Made by a program: the position numbers and the translations under genes
Source: Riptortus pedestris
Lineage: Eukaryota; Arthropoda; Insecta; Hemiptera; Alydidae
Assembly (NCBI GenBank): GCA_019009955.1
Contig: CM032233.1
Coordinates: forward strand, 68,338,501-68,402,500
DNA: 64,000 nucleotides
Reading direction: 5' to 3'
The notes under the pieces: generated by a model
Database searches by the model: none
The model's input: the letters and a program-made list of their open reading frames with translations, nothing else
What the model was told of the DNA's origin: nothing
Shown here: positions 23,753-35,090 of the stretch, piece after piece
Numbering within the stretch: the stretch's first letter is position 1
Layout: the number at the start of each line of letters is the position of its first letter

Positions 23753-24257
23753 TATATACATATCAGAATATAACACATTACCTTTATTGCAAACTATTTA
23801 CTACATCTATTACTGCAATTTATAATGAGTCAAAAAAGTAAAAGCTTACACGTCAAGAACGGTTAAAAGAAGCTTACACGAGAGCCGAACAGTTAAGGAA
23901 ACGGCCGAACTAATCCGGCAACTTACTACGAGAACCAACAATAGCCGATCTCATTTCGTCCATTATCCACACACACTTATTAAAAATGCAAATATCTCGG
24001 TTAATATTCAAGATAGAGAACAAATGTATACGGCAATATTTATAGCACCTTTAATTTGCAATAAGATTGGTTATATATACTATTTCGATCCGACTTATAA
24101 TAACGAAGAAAAGTCGAATTTTCGAAAATCTCCCCTCTAACCCCCCCCTTCCCGATTTCAGCCATTAACGAACTTGATCTTTCTTTTTACATAAAACGAT
24201 TAAATATCGAGTTTGGTAATGATGGAACAAAAATTGCGACCGCTTGAGCGTTAACAG

Positions 24258-24314
<57 letters not shown>

Positions 24315-24891
24315 TCATTTTGAACGGACGTCATTTTCGTCATCTCCTGGGAAGGAGATTTGAAGTTAGTTATTTTTTATTTATATACACAACACCTATT
24401 AATTGTTATTAAACAACCACTAACCAATATTTTTATAATTAAGAGCATTTTGACAACCGAAAAACAAAAAATCATGTATTGGAAAGGAATTGATAGATGC
24501 TATTTTTTTATGGAAACCTGACAATTCTCAGACAGTAAAGGTCCATTAGTCATAATCTGGGGTTTTCCAGGTAGTTTAAAAGGCAGTCAAACAGCAGGAT
24601 AATCAGTACTCAAAGGCTAGTTTGTATGTGTGTCATAATAATTTATTCGTTAAGTTATATATGTTGTCATGACGTTTTTGTGAATTCGACCAAATCTAGC
24701 TCAATATAAAGGAAGAACCTCCAGGTAGGTTATAATACCAATACCACCGTCTAATCAAGGAATATACTATTTTAAAAAGTAATTAAACTTGACAACATCA
24801 AGACGGATGAAACCAAAATTTTTAGATATGTACTCAAAAGATGCAAAGGGAAAGGGGAAAAGAAAACTAATATATTTTTTTCTATAAATGC

Positions 24892-25011
24892 CTCCTTCAA
24901 TTCCTTTTCAATTTCAGCCGCTCTTATGACTAAAGGCCCCCTTACTGCATACTCCATAGCTTTTATATTTGGGTTCAGATTGTTGAGGGTGAGACATTTT
25001 TGGCACGACAT
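24892..25011 (-). pseudogene. Alanine aminotransferase-like N-terminal exon fragment
   Basis: Forty codons begin MSCQKCLTLNN and continue NPNIKAMEYAVRGPLVIRA, then AEIEKELKE. This matches the conserved start of eukaryotic alanine aminotransferases (GPT family, pyridoxal-phosphate enzymes that exchange the amino group between alanine and 2-oxoglutarate). In that family an L-T-L-x-x-[ML]-NP-x-[VI]-K block precedes EYAVRGP and RA-x-E-[LI]-E-x-EL. The match stops at GAG|GCATTT, where the family often has an exon end. A normal GT donor is lacking (GC instead, without the usual AAGT). No PLP-binding domain occurs in the window. The ATG may be a true start, since an in-frame stop lies 12 nt upstream. 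The fragment sits inside an insertion within an H-element, so a captured or duplicated exon is more likely than a working gene, but a host first exon with a GC donor is not excluded. Confidence 0.72.
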
Positions 25012-25168
25012 GTGTGTTGAAAGTTATCGTGCAGCAACTGAAGTACACTGATCATGGACATTTGAAGACATTTTTCGAAAATCGCGTCATGAGTATGACC
25101 TCAATAGGTGATTTCCCATAAGGGAAATCTGCTAAAAAAATCAAACTAGTGCTGGAAGGCGAAGGATA

Positions 25169-25346
25169 CGGATCAGAATCGTAATAAAAGGCCCTAATCC
25201 GTTACAATGGTTCATTTTTTTGACGGAGCACATTCAGAGCGCAAGTTCCATCCCATAGATAAACCGTGTGCTCTGAATGTGCTACGTCTGAAAAATGAAT
25301 CATAGTGTACGATTAAGGAGGCCTTTTGCTACGATCCAGTAATTAA
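25169..25346. repeat. Hairpin-forming inverted repeat (fold-back MITE?)
   Basis: The left arm (about 25169-25246) and right arm (about 25267-25346) are near reverse complements around a short loop. Landmarks are GATCAGAATCGTAATAAAAGG versus CCTTTTGCTACGATC, and GAGCACATTCAGAGCGCA versus TGTGCTCTGAATGTGCT. The arms of about 75 bp could form one long RNA hairpin. No target duplication could be settled. Confidence 0.8.
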
Positions 25347-26644
25347 AACGGTTAAAAATCGTTACAGAGGAAGGATCAGAAATTTCTGAAAGAGTAGATT
25401 ACAGTAGCTGGTTCACGTTCTACTAGAGAACCTTGTATGGCTCAGCAAGTGGTACGCAATGAAGTGCAAGGAGAGGTGGCTGAATGAGCATGAGAATGAC
25501 TACTCAGAAGCCTGTGGCTGGAGAAGGTTGACAAAGAGTGATTTTTTTAATGAATGTAAATACTAATGTATATAAATGATTCCAATTTTTTCCCCAATAT
25601 AAATGTTATATTGAGAACACTGTGTGTCCAGTCCGTTATGTTCATTTTCCTCTCTCAGGCACTCCTAAGATATATGGCGATCAAATAGCCTTGATATTTA
25701 GATTTCCTTAGTGCCATAGCCAACCGTACTCTAAAGTCAGCTGATGGTTCGGCTGAGATTCACCCCTAGGTATTCACACCGTGCATTGCTTTTCACCCTC
25801 AATTTTACGGTATGAAGTTGCGTGGTATGCCAATGAAACGGGATGAATATAGGCGGCCTTACTGGTGGACCTTGCCAGACGTAGTTTTCAGAAAATAATA
25901 GGGTTTTTTTTCGTATTGTATTCATAATGACTATTCTTGTACTTGCAGGCTAGCTAAGAAAATAATAAACATTTTTTTTACAAGAACCAGTTACTTTATT
26001 TAATCCTTCCGTTTTGTACCCGTACTTGTCTAGAGCGTTACCATTGAGCTACTCGACTTTCGTCCTATGATCAACAGATTAAAAAAATAAAAAAACAACA
26101 AGCTTCTTTGGTATATACAGGTAAAGTTCTAGTTTCCAAAGATTGAAGAAATTGCTACTGACTCCACCCTTAATCTTCAGAGTAGACTTATAAACGCCGA
26201 CAGTGATTTTGAGGTCAATGATTAGTGGAACCCCGGCATCCCCCATAGCAACGAAACTAATAAAAGAGGAGACTGGCAAACAAGAGCTCAGGGACGAGCT
26301 AAGTACATGTCTACTCATGTTCTCGGAGTGATTGTTTTGCGTCTAAACGTTTCTTTGTATCTTGAAGTTTCTTTTATTATCCTAGGATATTAAAAATGCA
26401 AGAGAAAGTACCGTCTTGAAATACAGTCCCACTATTTCAGTGAAAAGAACACCCCTTCTTCAGTCCCTGTAAGATAATTCTGTGGCTAAATGACTAAGTA
26501 ATAACGTGAGTTTTCTCTCCTTGAACAGTAAAAGCCACCTGCTTTCTTTTAGTCCTCGTTTCAAAATTATACCTGTCAACATGTTTAATAGTTGTTAAAT
26601 AAATTTTAAAAACCAGTTTTTTGGTGACACATTAAAAAAAAAAG
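25347..26644. other. Unassigned intron sequence
   Basis: No supported gene. A weak tRNA-like A-box (GTAGCTCAATGGTAACGCTC) is present on the minus strand near 26030-26055, without a convincing B-box. Confidence 0.5.
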
Positions 26645-27985
26645 TCCGTCACACAGGGGCTGCGTAAACTAAGCAGATTTCCCACGTGAAGTTTTACAAT
26701 AGAGAAATCTGCCCAAAAACAAGCGTAGTAAGTAGTAAGGGATCACTAAACTTATACACGAGGGACGAATAGTTACGAAAACGGCCGCCAGAGCTCTCTT
26801 CGGAAAGTACCAAACAGCTCACTCCTGCCGACTAATGCAGAATACAAATGCAAATATCTTGGTTAATATTCAAGATACAGAATAAATGTATAGAACAATA
26901 TTTATAGTAAATTTAATTTGCAATAAGATTGTTCTATACAATTTTTCAATCCGACGCATAATAACGGAGATATTAAGAATTTTCCGAAAATCCCACTCTC
27001 TAAACCCCCCTCCCCCTGGTCCGATTTCAGCCATTAACGAACTTGATGTTTGTTTGTTTGTTTGGGTTTTGGGCATAAAACATCATGGTCATCAATGCCC
27101 AGCGCTCGCAAAACCGTATTAAAATTCCCCGACTACGGGAAATCGCCGACAAATGCACACCAACCCGTTTTTCTGATTATTATTTATTTTTATATATTTA
27201 TTTACTTTTTTTTTTTTTTTATATAATTTTTTTTTATTTTTTTTTTGTTTTTATTATTTTATATTTTTTTTATTATGCATTTTTCTCCTTTTCCCCCTTT
27301 TTTCACATTTTTCTCCTTTCCCACTTTTTTTTTTTTTTTTTTTTGTAAGGGGGCATGTGCCCTGAAACCTACGTACCGGTATCACAGGTATATTGTACCA
27401 CAATTAAAATTCAATCAAATTAGCACTAACTATCTACATAAAAACTAAAAACAGTCCTATTAAATAGACTACAACTATTAATATCAAAAACTATTAAAAT
27501 TAAAAACTATTAAAACTAATTAAAACTAACAATAAACATTAAAATTAAAGCTATTAAGTGAGAATTTACATGAAAGCTACTACATAAGCATAAAACTATT
27601 TGGTAACTAACAAAGTGTCTTAAAAATAAGTGGTAACTTACAAAGGATACCGGGTTGTTTCGATATTTGGCAGAGTTATATGTGGCTGGAGAGGCCTGTT
27701 AGATGTAGGAACCTAATCATCCTGTTGATGACCGCTCTATCGTCGGCCAGTGCCTCGCATAAACTTCTAGGAATACTGAGGTGAGCAAGGATTCCTCTGT
27801 ATTTTTTGCACTCCTCAATAATGTGCCTGACTGAGAGGCTTTTCCGACAAACAGCACACCAGGGCGCGTTTCTCCCTTTAATTAGATGGAGATGCGTTAA
27901 CTTGATCTTTCTTTTTACATAAAACGATTGAATTCCGAGTTTGGTAAAGATCAAACAAAAATTGCGACCGCTAGAGCGTTAACAG

Positions 27986-28047
<62 letters not shown>

Positions 28048-28160
28048 TTGAACGGACCTCATTTTCGTCATCTCCTGGGTAGGATCGATGGACATTTGAA
28101 GAAATTTTTCGAAACTCGCGTCATTAGTACGACCTCAATAGCTGATTTCCTATCTGCTAA
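26645..28160 (+). mobile_element. H-element with a nested non-LTR retrotransposon
   Basis: 5' end TCCGTCACACAGGGGCTGCG, then TAAGCAGATTTCCC. It proceeds normally to CCATTAACGAACTTGAT (ending 27047). It is then interrupted by 851 bp and resumes AACTTGATCTTTCTTTTTAC at 27899. The (AT)n lies at 27990-28041. The end is CTCAATAGCTGATTTCC, TATCTGCTAA. The 3' arm of the terminal hairpin is deleted. Without the insert and one target copy the element is about 657 bp. Confidence 0.92.
27048..27898 (-). pseudogene. 5'-truncated non-LTR retrotransposon, 3' end (I/Nimb-like)
   Basis: Nested in an H-element with the 8-bp target-site duplication AACTTGAT (27040-27047 and 27899-27906). The minus-strand frame at about 27680-27895 reads LTHLHLIKGRNAPWCAVC, then LSVRHIIEECKKYRG. 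This is the C-terminal CxxC-H-C knuckle that follows the RNase H region in I-type elements. The 3' untranslated region includes a pyrimidine-rich stretch (T-rich on +). It ends GCCCAAAACC(CAAA)n, a simple-repeat tail. The reading frame begins inside target DNA, so this is a dead 5'-truncated insertion. Confidence 0.88.
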
Positions 28161-29033
28161 AAGAAAAACGATTGAAGCCAAGAATGTAATATCTAGTCAT
28201 AATATATAACACTTTGATTTAGAATGGATTTTAAGAGGCAAAAACTGTATTTAAATAATAAGCGAGTTTAAGGTGGAAAAAGTAAGAAGAGGGGTAAAGG
28301 GGCCCTTGGTCTTAATTCCAGTAGATGAAAAGTTCATGGGGAGAGTTTTATGACCTGTTTCTAATTACCCTTAACAAGGTTCGTATAAAACGCTTCCATT
28401 CCTATGAAATGGTAAACACTTCAATATCCATCATAAACTAAATTATTTTTGGCTCCTTTCTTTCTAAGAAACAAATTTTTTTCAAAACCCACTGTATTTA
28501 AGTTTTAAGTGCAATTTCAGAAATTTCACTCTTTCATTTATAGCATCAGCGTTTACTGAGAAAATAAATCCACTTGTAAGGACATCATGAGGGCCAAAGT
28601 CTAATCTTAGTCCGGTAGTTAGGCTATTCTATCGTGGGGTTTATTTAAATGTTGAGTGCTCCATCCTTTGTATACTGCACACATTTATGCACTTTTGTGA
28701 TATCAGTGTCATTAATAATTTAACGATGGCCAATGACGACATTAATAAACACTAAAAAAAAAAGAGAAGTTATGTGCACCCCACATATGAGATGATCATA
28801 AGTCTGTTTGATTTTATTGCCGCCTTTACACGTATTTGAGGTGGTTACTTTAAAATTAAATAAATTACTTTTCTTAGGTCCATGTCCTGAATGAACAGCA
28901 CCAGTTCAAATTTGACAAGTGTAATTCTTTGTCTGTTAAGAGTATTTGTTGTGTATTTATGTAACTGTCATCCTTTAGTTGTGTTCGCCCATCTTTTGTC
29001 ACATGTTTTATAAGATACATTTCTCGAAAAAAG
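28161..29033. other. Unassigned intron sequence
   Basis: No gene or repeat recognised. Confidence 0.5.
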
Positions 29034-29611
29034 TCCGTCATGCAGGTGCTGCGTTAACTAAGCAGATATCCCACGTATTTGTATTTACCTCAAAATGTAA
29101 ACCTTCAAAGAAAACAATATTTGGTATTTAGGCTTCAAATAATGTGCTTCATAATATAACAGCTTATTGTTAATACGTCATTAGTAGGAAAACTAAAAAA
29201 AATGTAAATATCTCGGTTAATAATCAAGATTGTGAAAAATCTAACTAACAACAATTATAGAACATTACCTTTGCAATAAAATTGGTTCTATACAATTTTT
29301 CGATCTGACGCATCATAATGGATATATTAAGAATTTTCGAAATTCTCCCCCTAAACCCCAAACCCCTCTCCTTGGTCGGATTTCAGCCGTTACCGAACTT
29401 GATCTTTCACTTTCCATAAAACGATTATATATATACGCTTGGTAACGACAAGACAAAAATTTCGACCACTATAATTTTGACTCATACTTTTGAACGGACC
29501 TCATTTTCTTCATCTACTAGGCAGGAATGATGGGCATTTGAAGAAATTTTTCGAAAATCGCGTCATGAGTACAACCTCAATAGATGATTTCCCTTGAGGG
29601 AAATCTGCTAA
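29034..29611 (+). mobile_element. H-element, full length, microsatellite lost
   Basis: TCCGTCATGCAGGTGCTGCG, TTAACTAAGCAGATATCCC at the 5' end. GTAAATATCTCGGTTAATAATC, CTCCCCCTAAACCCC, CCGTTACCGAACTTGATC follow. The region that normally holds (AT)n reads ACTATAATTTTGACTC. The end is AACCTCAATAGATG, TTTCCCTTGAGGGAAA, TCTGCTAA, followed by TAG. Length is 578 bp. Confidence 0.92.
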
Positions 29612-29974
29612 TAGTCATTTTATTGCGTGTTTAGTCATTTTAAAACGAGTAATGAGGTGGAATAAATTTTTCAATAATATGTAGAATTCATTTCATGGCT
29701 AACTCTACTATAAATTCTATCAGTGGCATAACAATTTATTGGCCTTCCCTCTCTGGGGTGGGGCCTTTATCACTGTCTAACTCTTTTATATTTCACTTCA
29801 TGCCTTCGTTTATATGATCCATGTGGTACACCTCTGAACTTTATTACATTTTCATATAGTCCTCTTCCCTAGATTCTATAAAATCAGTACTGTGCGGTAT
29901 ATTCCATGTTAGCTCAGTTACACTTCTAATTTATGGTCTTTACTATATGTAATTAAACTCATAATTTCATTTGA

Positions 29975-30135
29975 TTTACTATTTAAAATTTCGATCCAAC
30001 TCATATATGATTAACCCTTCCACTCCAATTAACGAACTGAATATATCTTGTCAGGATAACAGTTAAAATATGAAGTTTGGTTCCAATATCTCAAAATGTT
30101 TGGCCACCAGAGTGTGAACAGACAAAGAATCTATA
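29975..30135 (+). repeat. H-element fragment, strongly diverged
   Basis: TTCGATCCAACTCATATATG, then AATTAACGAACTGAATAT, AATATGAAGTTTGGTTCC and CACCAGAGTGTGAACAGAC. Both ends are lost. Confidence 0.55.
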
Positions 30136-30689
30136 GACATATAAGTTGTGACAAGGGTGTGTGTCAAATTTCAAAATTTTAATTGCCCTGTGTATAAGCG
30201 CTCATTATCTATAATTCTTGAAGGTTTTAAGGCATGTTTGTGTAATTTTGACATGTGAACTGTCTCAAGAATTACTATTTCTGAAAAAAAAGAAGTTAAA
30301 ATAAGTTTTCAAAATATTTTATACTTTAACTCTAGGATGACATTTATAAAAATGTCTGCGCCTCTTATGCAGTTCGTTCCCTATTCGTTAACTCCACTAA
30401 ACATCTTTTAACTAATGTATTCGATTAGGTGAGGGACTGAAATAGGAGAGGAACATGATAGGCTACAAAGGGTGAAAGATCAACTTTGGGGAGGCGGGCA
30501 GTTGCAGGCGACTAACTGAAATACATTATCTCCTCCCTATGTCCTAATAGCCTTAGCCCACTATATAAATCTCGCAGCCCTCATTAAAATCAACATACAG
30601 TCCTATGAAAAAAGTTGTTGAACAAATGTTCAGAGACATAAAAAAATCATTTTTATCATTTTATTCAATTCTTCTTCGACTGATGTTAG
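30136..30689. other. Unassigned intron sequence
   Basis: Nothing recognised. Confidence 0.45.
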
Positions 30690-32410
30690 TCCAGTTGTTT
30701 TACCATGCATCTAAAATGAGGTATTGAAATTTATTCATGCAGTACGTTTATTTGTTCATATTCATGTCTTTAAGCTGCTTTATTGGCCTTTATATCCACA
30801 GTTTTACTCACTCCTAACTCTTCGTGTCCTAGCAACCAAAGGAATGTAGTATGTTCGTGTAAGTTGATAAGTTCTTGTTTTATTTTTTTGAGCTATTTGG
30901 TGATTTATGTAAATATTTTGCAGAGTTTGAAGGGAACCTGAAGAATCTGTGAAACTGATAACGTGTTGGTTTAGTGATATATAGGCATTCCTCAGGGCTG
31001 ATAGCATACCTTGGAGTCTGGCTCCCTCCTTCTCGTTTTTAGACCCGTCAGTGCACCACACCTCGTGTTCGTTCGTGTTTCCCGTATTGAAATTTGGATA
31101 GTGTACCAGACGTTTTGTGACTGATAAGTCTCTGTTGTATCCAATACGCCAAGGGCGTGTCCCAGTTTCTTTTTGAGGACAAACAGCAATATTTGAGAGG
31201 TTTAAATTATGCTCCAACGTCATGAAGCGTATTTACGCTTATGAGTAAGTCTCCATTCATATAGTACTTCTTACTCATTCTCTAATATATTTCCAATACA
31301 CGAGGGCATGGGAAATATATTTATCTTGTGAAAATATTTTCCTATTGAATATTTTCTTCTTTTTCCAAGAGAGGGTTCTACAGCTTCTATCTCGAGACTG
31401 TCAATAGTAGGGTTTGGTCTGAATGCACCTAGTGCTACTCGTAAACCCGAATTGTGTATAGTGTTAAGCATATTAAGTACTGTGGGCTTGGCAGACGCGT
31501 ATGCTACACTAGCGTAGTCCAAAAGTGATCTTGTGTAACAAGGATATAGCATTAAGTTTCCGTCAGGACTCCATTTCGTATTGCCTACTCTCGTAAGTTG
31601 TAACGACTTCTTATATTTTGCGAGGAGGTTCTTTAAATAGGACACCAATGTCAGAAGGTGGTCAAATTGTATTCCTAACAATTTCGGTAAATTTGTTTAA
31701 GAAATTAAGCATTTTAGAGTGTTAGTTGAAAGTTTGTATTTCGTCTTTTACTGGTAAATAATATGGGTGATGTTTTGTCTGTCGAGAATTTCAGTCCACT
31801 GCCAGTTATTTGTGTATTGTATTCGTTCTTGTGCTTTTGGAACACAATAATCAGGATAAAAAATTAAAATGTAACGTCTCCTGAGATGTATTCCTGAATG
31901 GTATCCTCTTTAGGGAGAAACAATGTTGTACTGAGTACGCTTCCTTCATCTCTTGTATACAGAGATCTGACTAGCAATTGGCATTTCTTACTTTGAATGT
32001 TCTATTGGGAGAAAAGATCTAATAAAGTTATTAACATTTTTCTCAAATGCCCCATTCATAAAATCGTGAAATGATTACGTCTTGACGAACTGTTGATACA
32101 ATGTCGAAGGCTTGTGTAATGTCAAATGAAACAGCTAGTATGGATTTCTTATTTATTAATGAATTTAAGTTTTTATCTTCCACTCTGGCATTGTGGTCTA
32201 CTGTTGATTGGTTTTCTTAAAACAACATTGAAATCCCCGTAGTAAACCCTTAGACTTCACATTAGGTGTTTATTTAAGATTCTTTCTAATAACTTGCAAG
32301 AAGAGCTCGTAAGAGAAATTGGCCTGTAATTTGATAAGCCAGACTTATCTTAATTGTTTAAGTATAGGAATTAAAATGCTTTTAATGCTCCAGCATTCAG
32401 GAATCATTCC
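30690..32410 (-). pseudogene. Decayed non-LTR retrotransposon: reverse transcriptase and RNase H
   Basis: Reading right to left on the minus strand, RT landmarks occur in the right order but in shifting frames. NYRPISLTSSSCKLLERIL is near 32300 and AVSFDITQAFDIV (motif A) near 32110. EGSVLS (from PQGSVLS) is near 31940, a ruined YxDD (YPDY) near 31850 and GLKFSTDKT near 31790. The thumb follows (31271-31681: LGIQFD, LLDYASVAYASAKP, IHNSGLRVALGAFR, EPSLGKRR). RNase H follows (30804-31223): EVWCTDGSKNEK, ISFTDSSGSLQTL, then a degenerate W-x-x-GH near 30830. RT followed by RNase H is typical of I-clade LINEs. Many frameshifts and stops mean it is inactive. The endonuclease was not found. Confidence 0.9.
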
Positions 32411-33436
32411 TGAAATTATTTGTATCTGGTGTCACTTGAAGCCAAACGGTCAGAATTTACAGAAACACTAGACAATAGATGGAGGGGGTCTAGAGAAAGG
32501 ATGTCTCTCTAGTCCATAGGCTGTTTCTGTTTTTAGTAGTAGGGATATTGTACTCCTCAGGAGGCGAAATGAAGAAGAACGTGAAATACGTAGAATTACA
32601 ACAAAGTGAACGAAGGACTAATAGTAAAAATAAATTCTGACTCTTTACTGCAAGTGATATCAGAATAGTGATGGTAGGTCATTGGAGAATCATTATTCTT
32701 TATTTTCCTTGCTAACGAGCACACTAATATGCAGTTCTCGTGAAAGACTAAGCGGAAACTGTATAACTCATTGGAAAAACTATCTCAGGGAAAGTGTGTG
32801 CAAATGATTTTTCACAAATTCAAATTAGAAATAGTTGAAATTCCTGAATATATGTGAATGGATATGGAGAAAAAAAACAAGAAGAAGAAGATTTGTTTGA
32901 TACGATTTTGGCAATCATTAAACAGTTCTGGGCTTCGGAACTATAAATAGGAATTTTAAGGTTATATGTATTAATACATTTTCTCGATAGCATTTATAAT
33001 AACATGCGTTTTATTAATAGAAAAGTTATATTAGTCAATTAATTTAAAAAAGCTGTTGTTATCACTTGGGTATCTGTTCACCCCGTGTTTACATTACATT
33101 TCTATTCCTGATAGTCGTGCTGGACTTTTTGATTATATTTTTTTCATTTTTATATGGGCATTAAATGTAATGTACATACAATTTTGTAATGTAAATATGA
33201 ATTTGGTGTAATACATGGACGTTCTAAGAAACGGAGTAATTTGGCGCAGATGCAATTGCATGGGTTTCTGCTGTAAATACAGTGTACTCGTACTATGGAT
33301 CGAACTTAATCTCACTTGTCTGGAAATTGGCGAGAGCACAAGAAGTATACGCGTTATTCCTTGAGTATAAAACAAGTACATTACGAATCTTGTCATATTT
33401 TCCATTCAGGTGAATGGTTGTTATTGTTATGTCTTT
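32411..33436. other. Unassigned intron sequence
   Basis: May contain further decayed retroelement sequence immediately right of the RT. Nothing specific can be supported. Confidence 0.4.
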
Positions 33437-34285
33437 TTAGCATCCCACAGGGGAAATCAGCTATTAGTTTGTACATATGGGATTTTGAACAATTTCTTGA
33501 AATATCCGTCGATCCTATCTAGTAGATGATCCTCGCCTGTAACCAAGCAATCTTTATATGATCGTTACCAAACTCGAACAAGTTCGTTAACGGCTGAAAT
33601 CGGGCAGCAGGAGGTGGGGTTTAAAATATCTCCAAAACCGTTTATAACTCATCTTGTTGCAATTTTAATTTCTTATAAATTTTCCTTAATAAACGTTTTA
33701 TCTAGACTACTAACGGAAATATTTGCATTTATTTAATTTTCAGTCTTCGCTAACCCCCAACCCCTTTAGTTATCGCACGTTAACAATAAACCAATATACC
33801 ATGAACCACCTTATTCCTACCCTAAATCCTAAATATAGTTTTCAAGGGACGCGGGAACCATGAAAATACGTTGTATGATGGAGTCATCAATTAACATGTT
33901 TTTGACAAGAAAATGTTTTTTGATCTATACCATACACAATATTTAACCGTTTTGTTTAACACTAAAAATCATATTCGTTAATGGCTGAGATCTGACCCGG
34001 AATAGGAGGAGGAGGGTTCTTAAATTGAAAATATCTTCGTAATGCTAAGTTGTGTTATAGAACAAATCTTGTTAAACTATTGATGCTCTATAAATTGTAA
34101 AGGAGTTTCATACAACTATTGAGCGAGTTATTCGTACTTTCTTGTTTCCAGCCTTTAGTAAACCTCCACTCCTACTCATCGGATTATTACTTAGAAATAG
34201 AGAATATATGGTGAAATGAGATCAGCAGTGTGTCATCCAGTACGAGGGAAATCTGCTTAGTTTACGCCGCCCCTGCATGACGGAC
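33437..34285 (-). mobile_element. Composite H-element
   Basis: The hairpin end TTAGCATCCCACAGGGGAAATC is degenerate. The first part (to about 33900) is one version, with CAAGTTCGTTAACGGCTG and AGCAGGAGGTGGGG. From about 33930 a second middle block repeats equivalent sequence (GTTAATGGCTGAGATCTGACC, AGGAGGAGGAGGG) and continues into the alternative distal half (AATATATGGTGAAATGAGATC). The end is TTTACGCCGCCCC, TGCATGACGGA. The doubled middle points to one element inserted in, or recombined with, another. Confidence 0.82.
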
Positions 34286-34725
34286 TCCTCGTAATTGAAG
34301 CAAAATATACAGCAGACGCTGACGACTTTCTTGATGTTGATTTGCTTAAGACAGAAAGCGCTTTCATAGCGTGGGTTTAGACGAGCATGATTATGATGGC
34401 GAAATAGTAGCAGGGCATTTTACGTTTCCATTCATAGGCTAATCTAATCACAAATGCTGAAGGAACACTTCTGTAGCGAGTTGAAGGCCAGTGGGTAGCC
34501 CCGCGTCATTGGCTTTGCTGAACTATATATTTGATATCCGTAGGCAAAGTTTGAGATTATTGTAAATCTTCAACAATGTGTTACGTTCTGCTCCCCACAT
34601 GGTGCAGTTTAGAATTGTAAGATGTCCTTTCTTAGAGAGTTATACAAAGGTAATTTTTTGTCTAGGCTTACCCAAGTGTCGAGATAGTTGGTAGACAGGG
34701 AAGAAGTGGTTATATTTAACCCTCC
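34286..34725. other. Unassigned intron sequence, possible LINE scrap
   Basis: A minus-strand frame near 34590-34680 reads KKLPLYNSLRKDIL and, after a shift, MWGAERNTLLKIY. It is loosely like the post-palm region of LINE reverse transcriptases, but too short to claim. Confidence 0.3.
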
Positions 34726-34729
34726 GGCC

Positions 34730-35090
34730 GCAGCCCGATTTTCATTTTTTCTGTCAAGAAATGTGGGCAATTTTAATACATTATTTAAGTTGAAAATATG
34801 ACTTGTTTGAAAAAGACATAGAAAAAAAAATTGGAATTAGTGAAAAATGTATTTATGAAATGTATACATATGCGGGAAACGCGTTTACCGCGTTTGACGT
34901 ATTTTTAAATATTTTTTTTGCGTATGATATATTTTGAAACTGAAACACGCCCACTTATTTCAAATTTCCATGGTAAACGTTTCCCGCTGACTACATTCAA
35001 ACAAATTACTTGCGACGCGGATATAGCGTAGCCCACAAAAATAAACCAAATAAGCAGAACGCTATTTCCACGTCGCCCGCGGTTGGAGGG
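34730..35090. mobile_element. piggyBac-like MITE
   Basis: Flanked by TTAA at 34726-34729 and 35091-35094. The inverted ends are CCCTCCGGCCGC and, from the right, CCCTCCAACCGCGG. The interior has CGCGTTTACCGCGTTTGACG and related near-palindromes, with no coding potential. At 361 bp it differs in end sequence from the element at 5245-6162, so it is a separate family. Confidence 0.85.

Larger units (their letters stand above)
22886..25135 (+). mobile_element. H-element carrying two internal insertions
   Basis: The 5' end at 22886 is TCCGTCACGCAGAGCCTGC, then TTAAACTAAGCGGATTTCCC. A Tc1-type MITE interrupts it at 23140-23752. It resumes with GAGAGCCGAACAGTTAAGG, ATCTCGGTTAATATTCAAG, TCTCCCCTCTAACCCCCCC, GCGTTAACAG and (AT)n at 24263-24308. 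At about 24367 it is interrupted again by some 680 bp of non-H sequence containing an alanine aminotransferase-like exon. From about 25051 the remaining H sequence follows: CATGGACATTTGAAGACATT, CGTCATGAGTATGACCTC, the hairpin and CTGCTAA. The left and right H parts are complementary and share ATTTGAAG. Confidence 0.85.

Noticed and set aside
26008..26060. tRNA-like sequence on the minus strand (GTAGCTCAATGGTAACGCTC)
   Set aside because: Only an A-box-like segment is present. The B-box and acceptor stem cannot be made, so it is at best an old SINE scrap.
27085..27448. Phe/Leu-rich membrane-like open frames
   Set aside because: They come from the T-rich 3' untranslated part of the nested LINE read on the wrong strand.
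34560..34700. Possible LINE reverse-transcriptase scrap (PLYNSLRKDIL / MWGAERNTLLKIY)
   Set aside because: Very short, needs a frameshift, and the resemblance is too generic to call.
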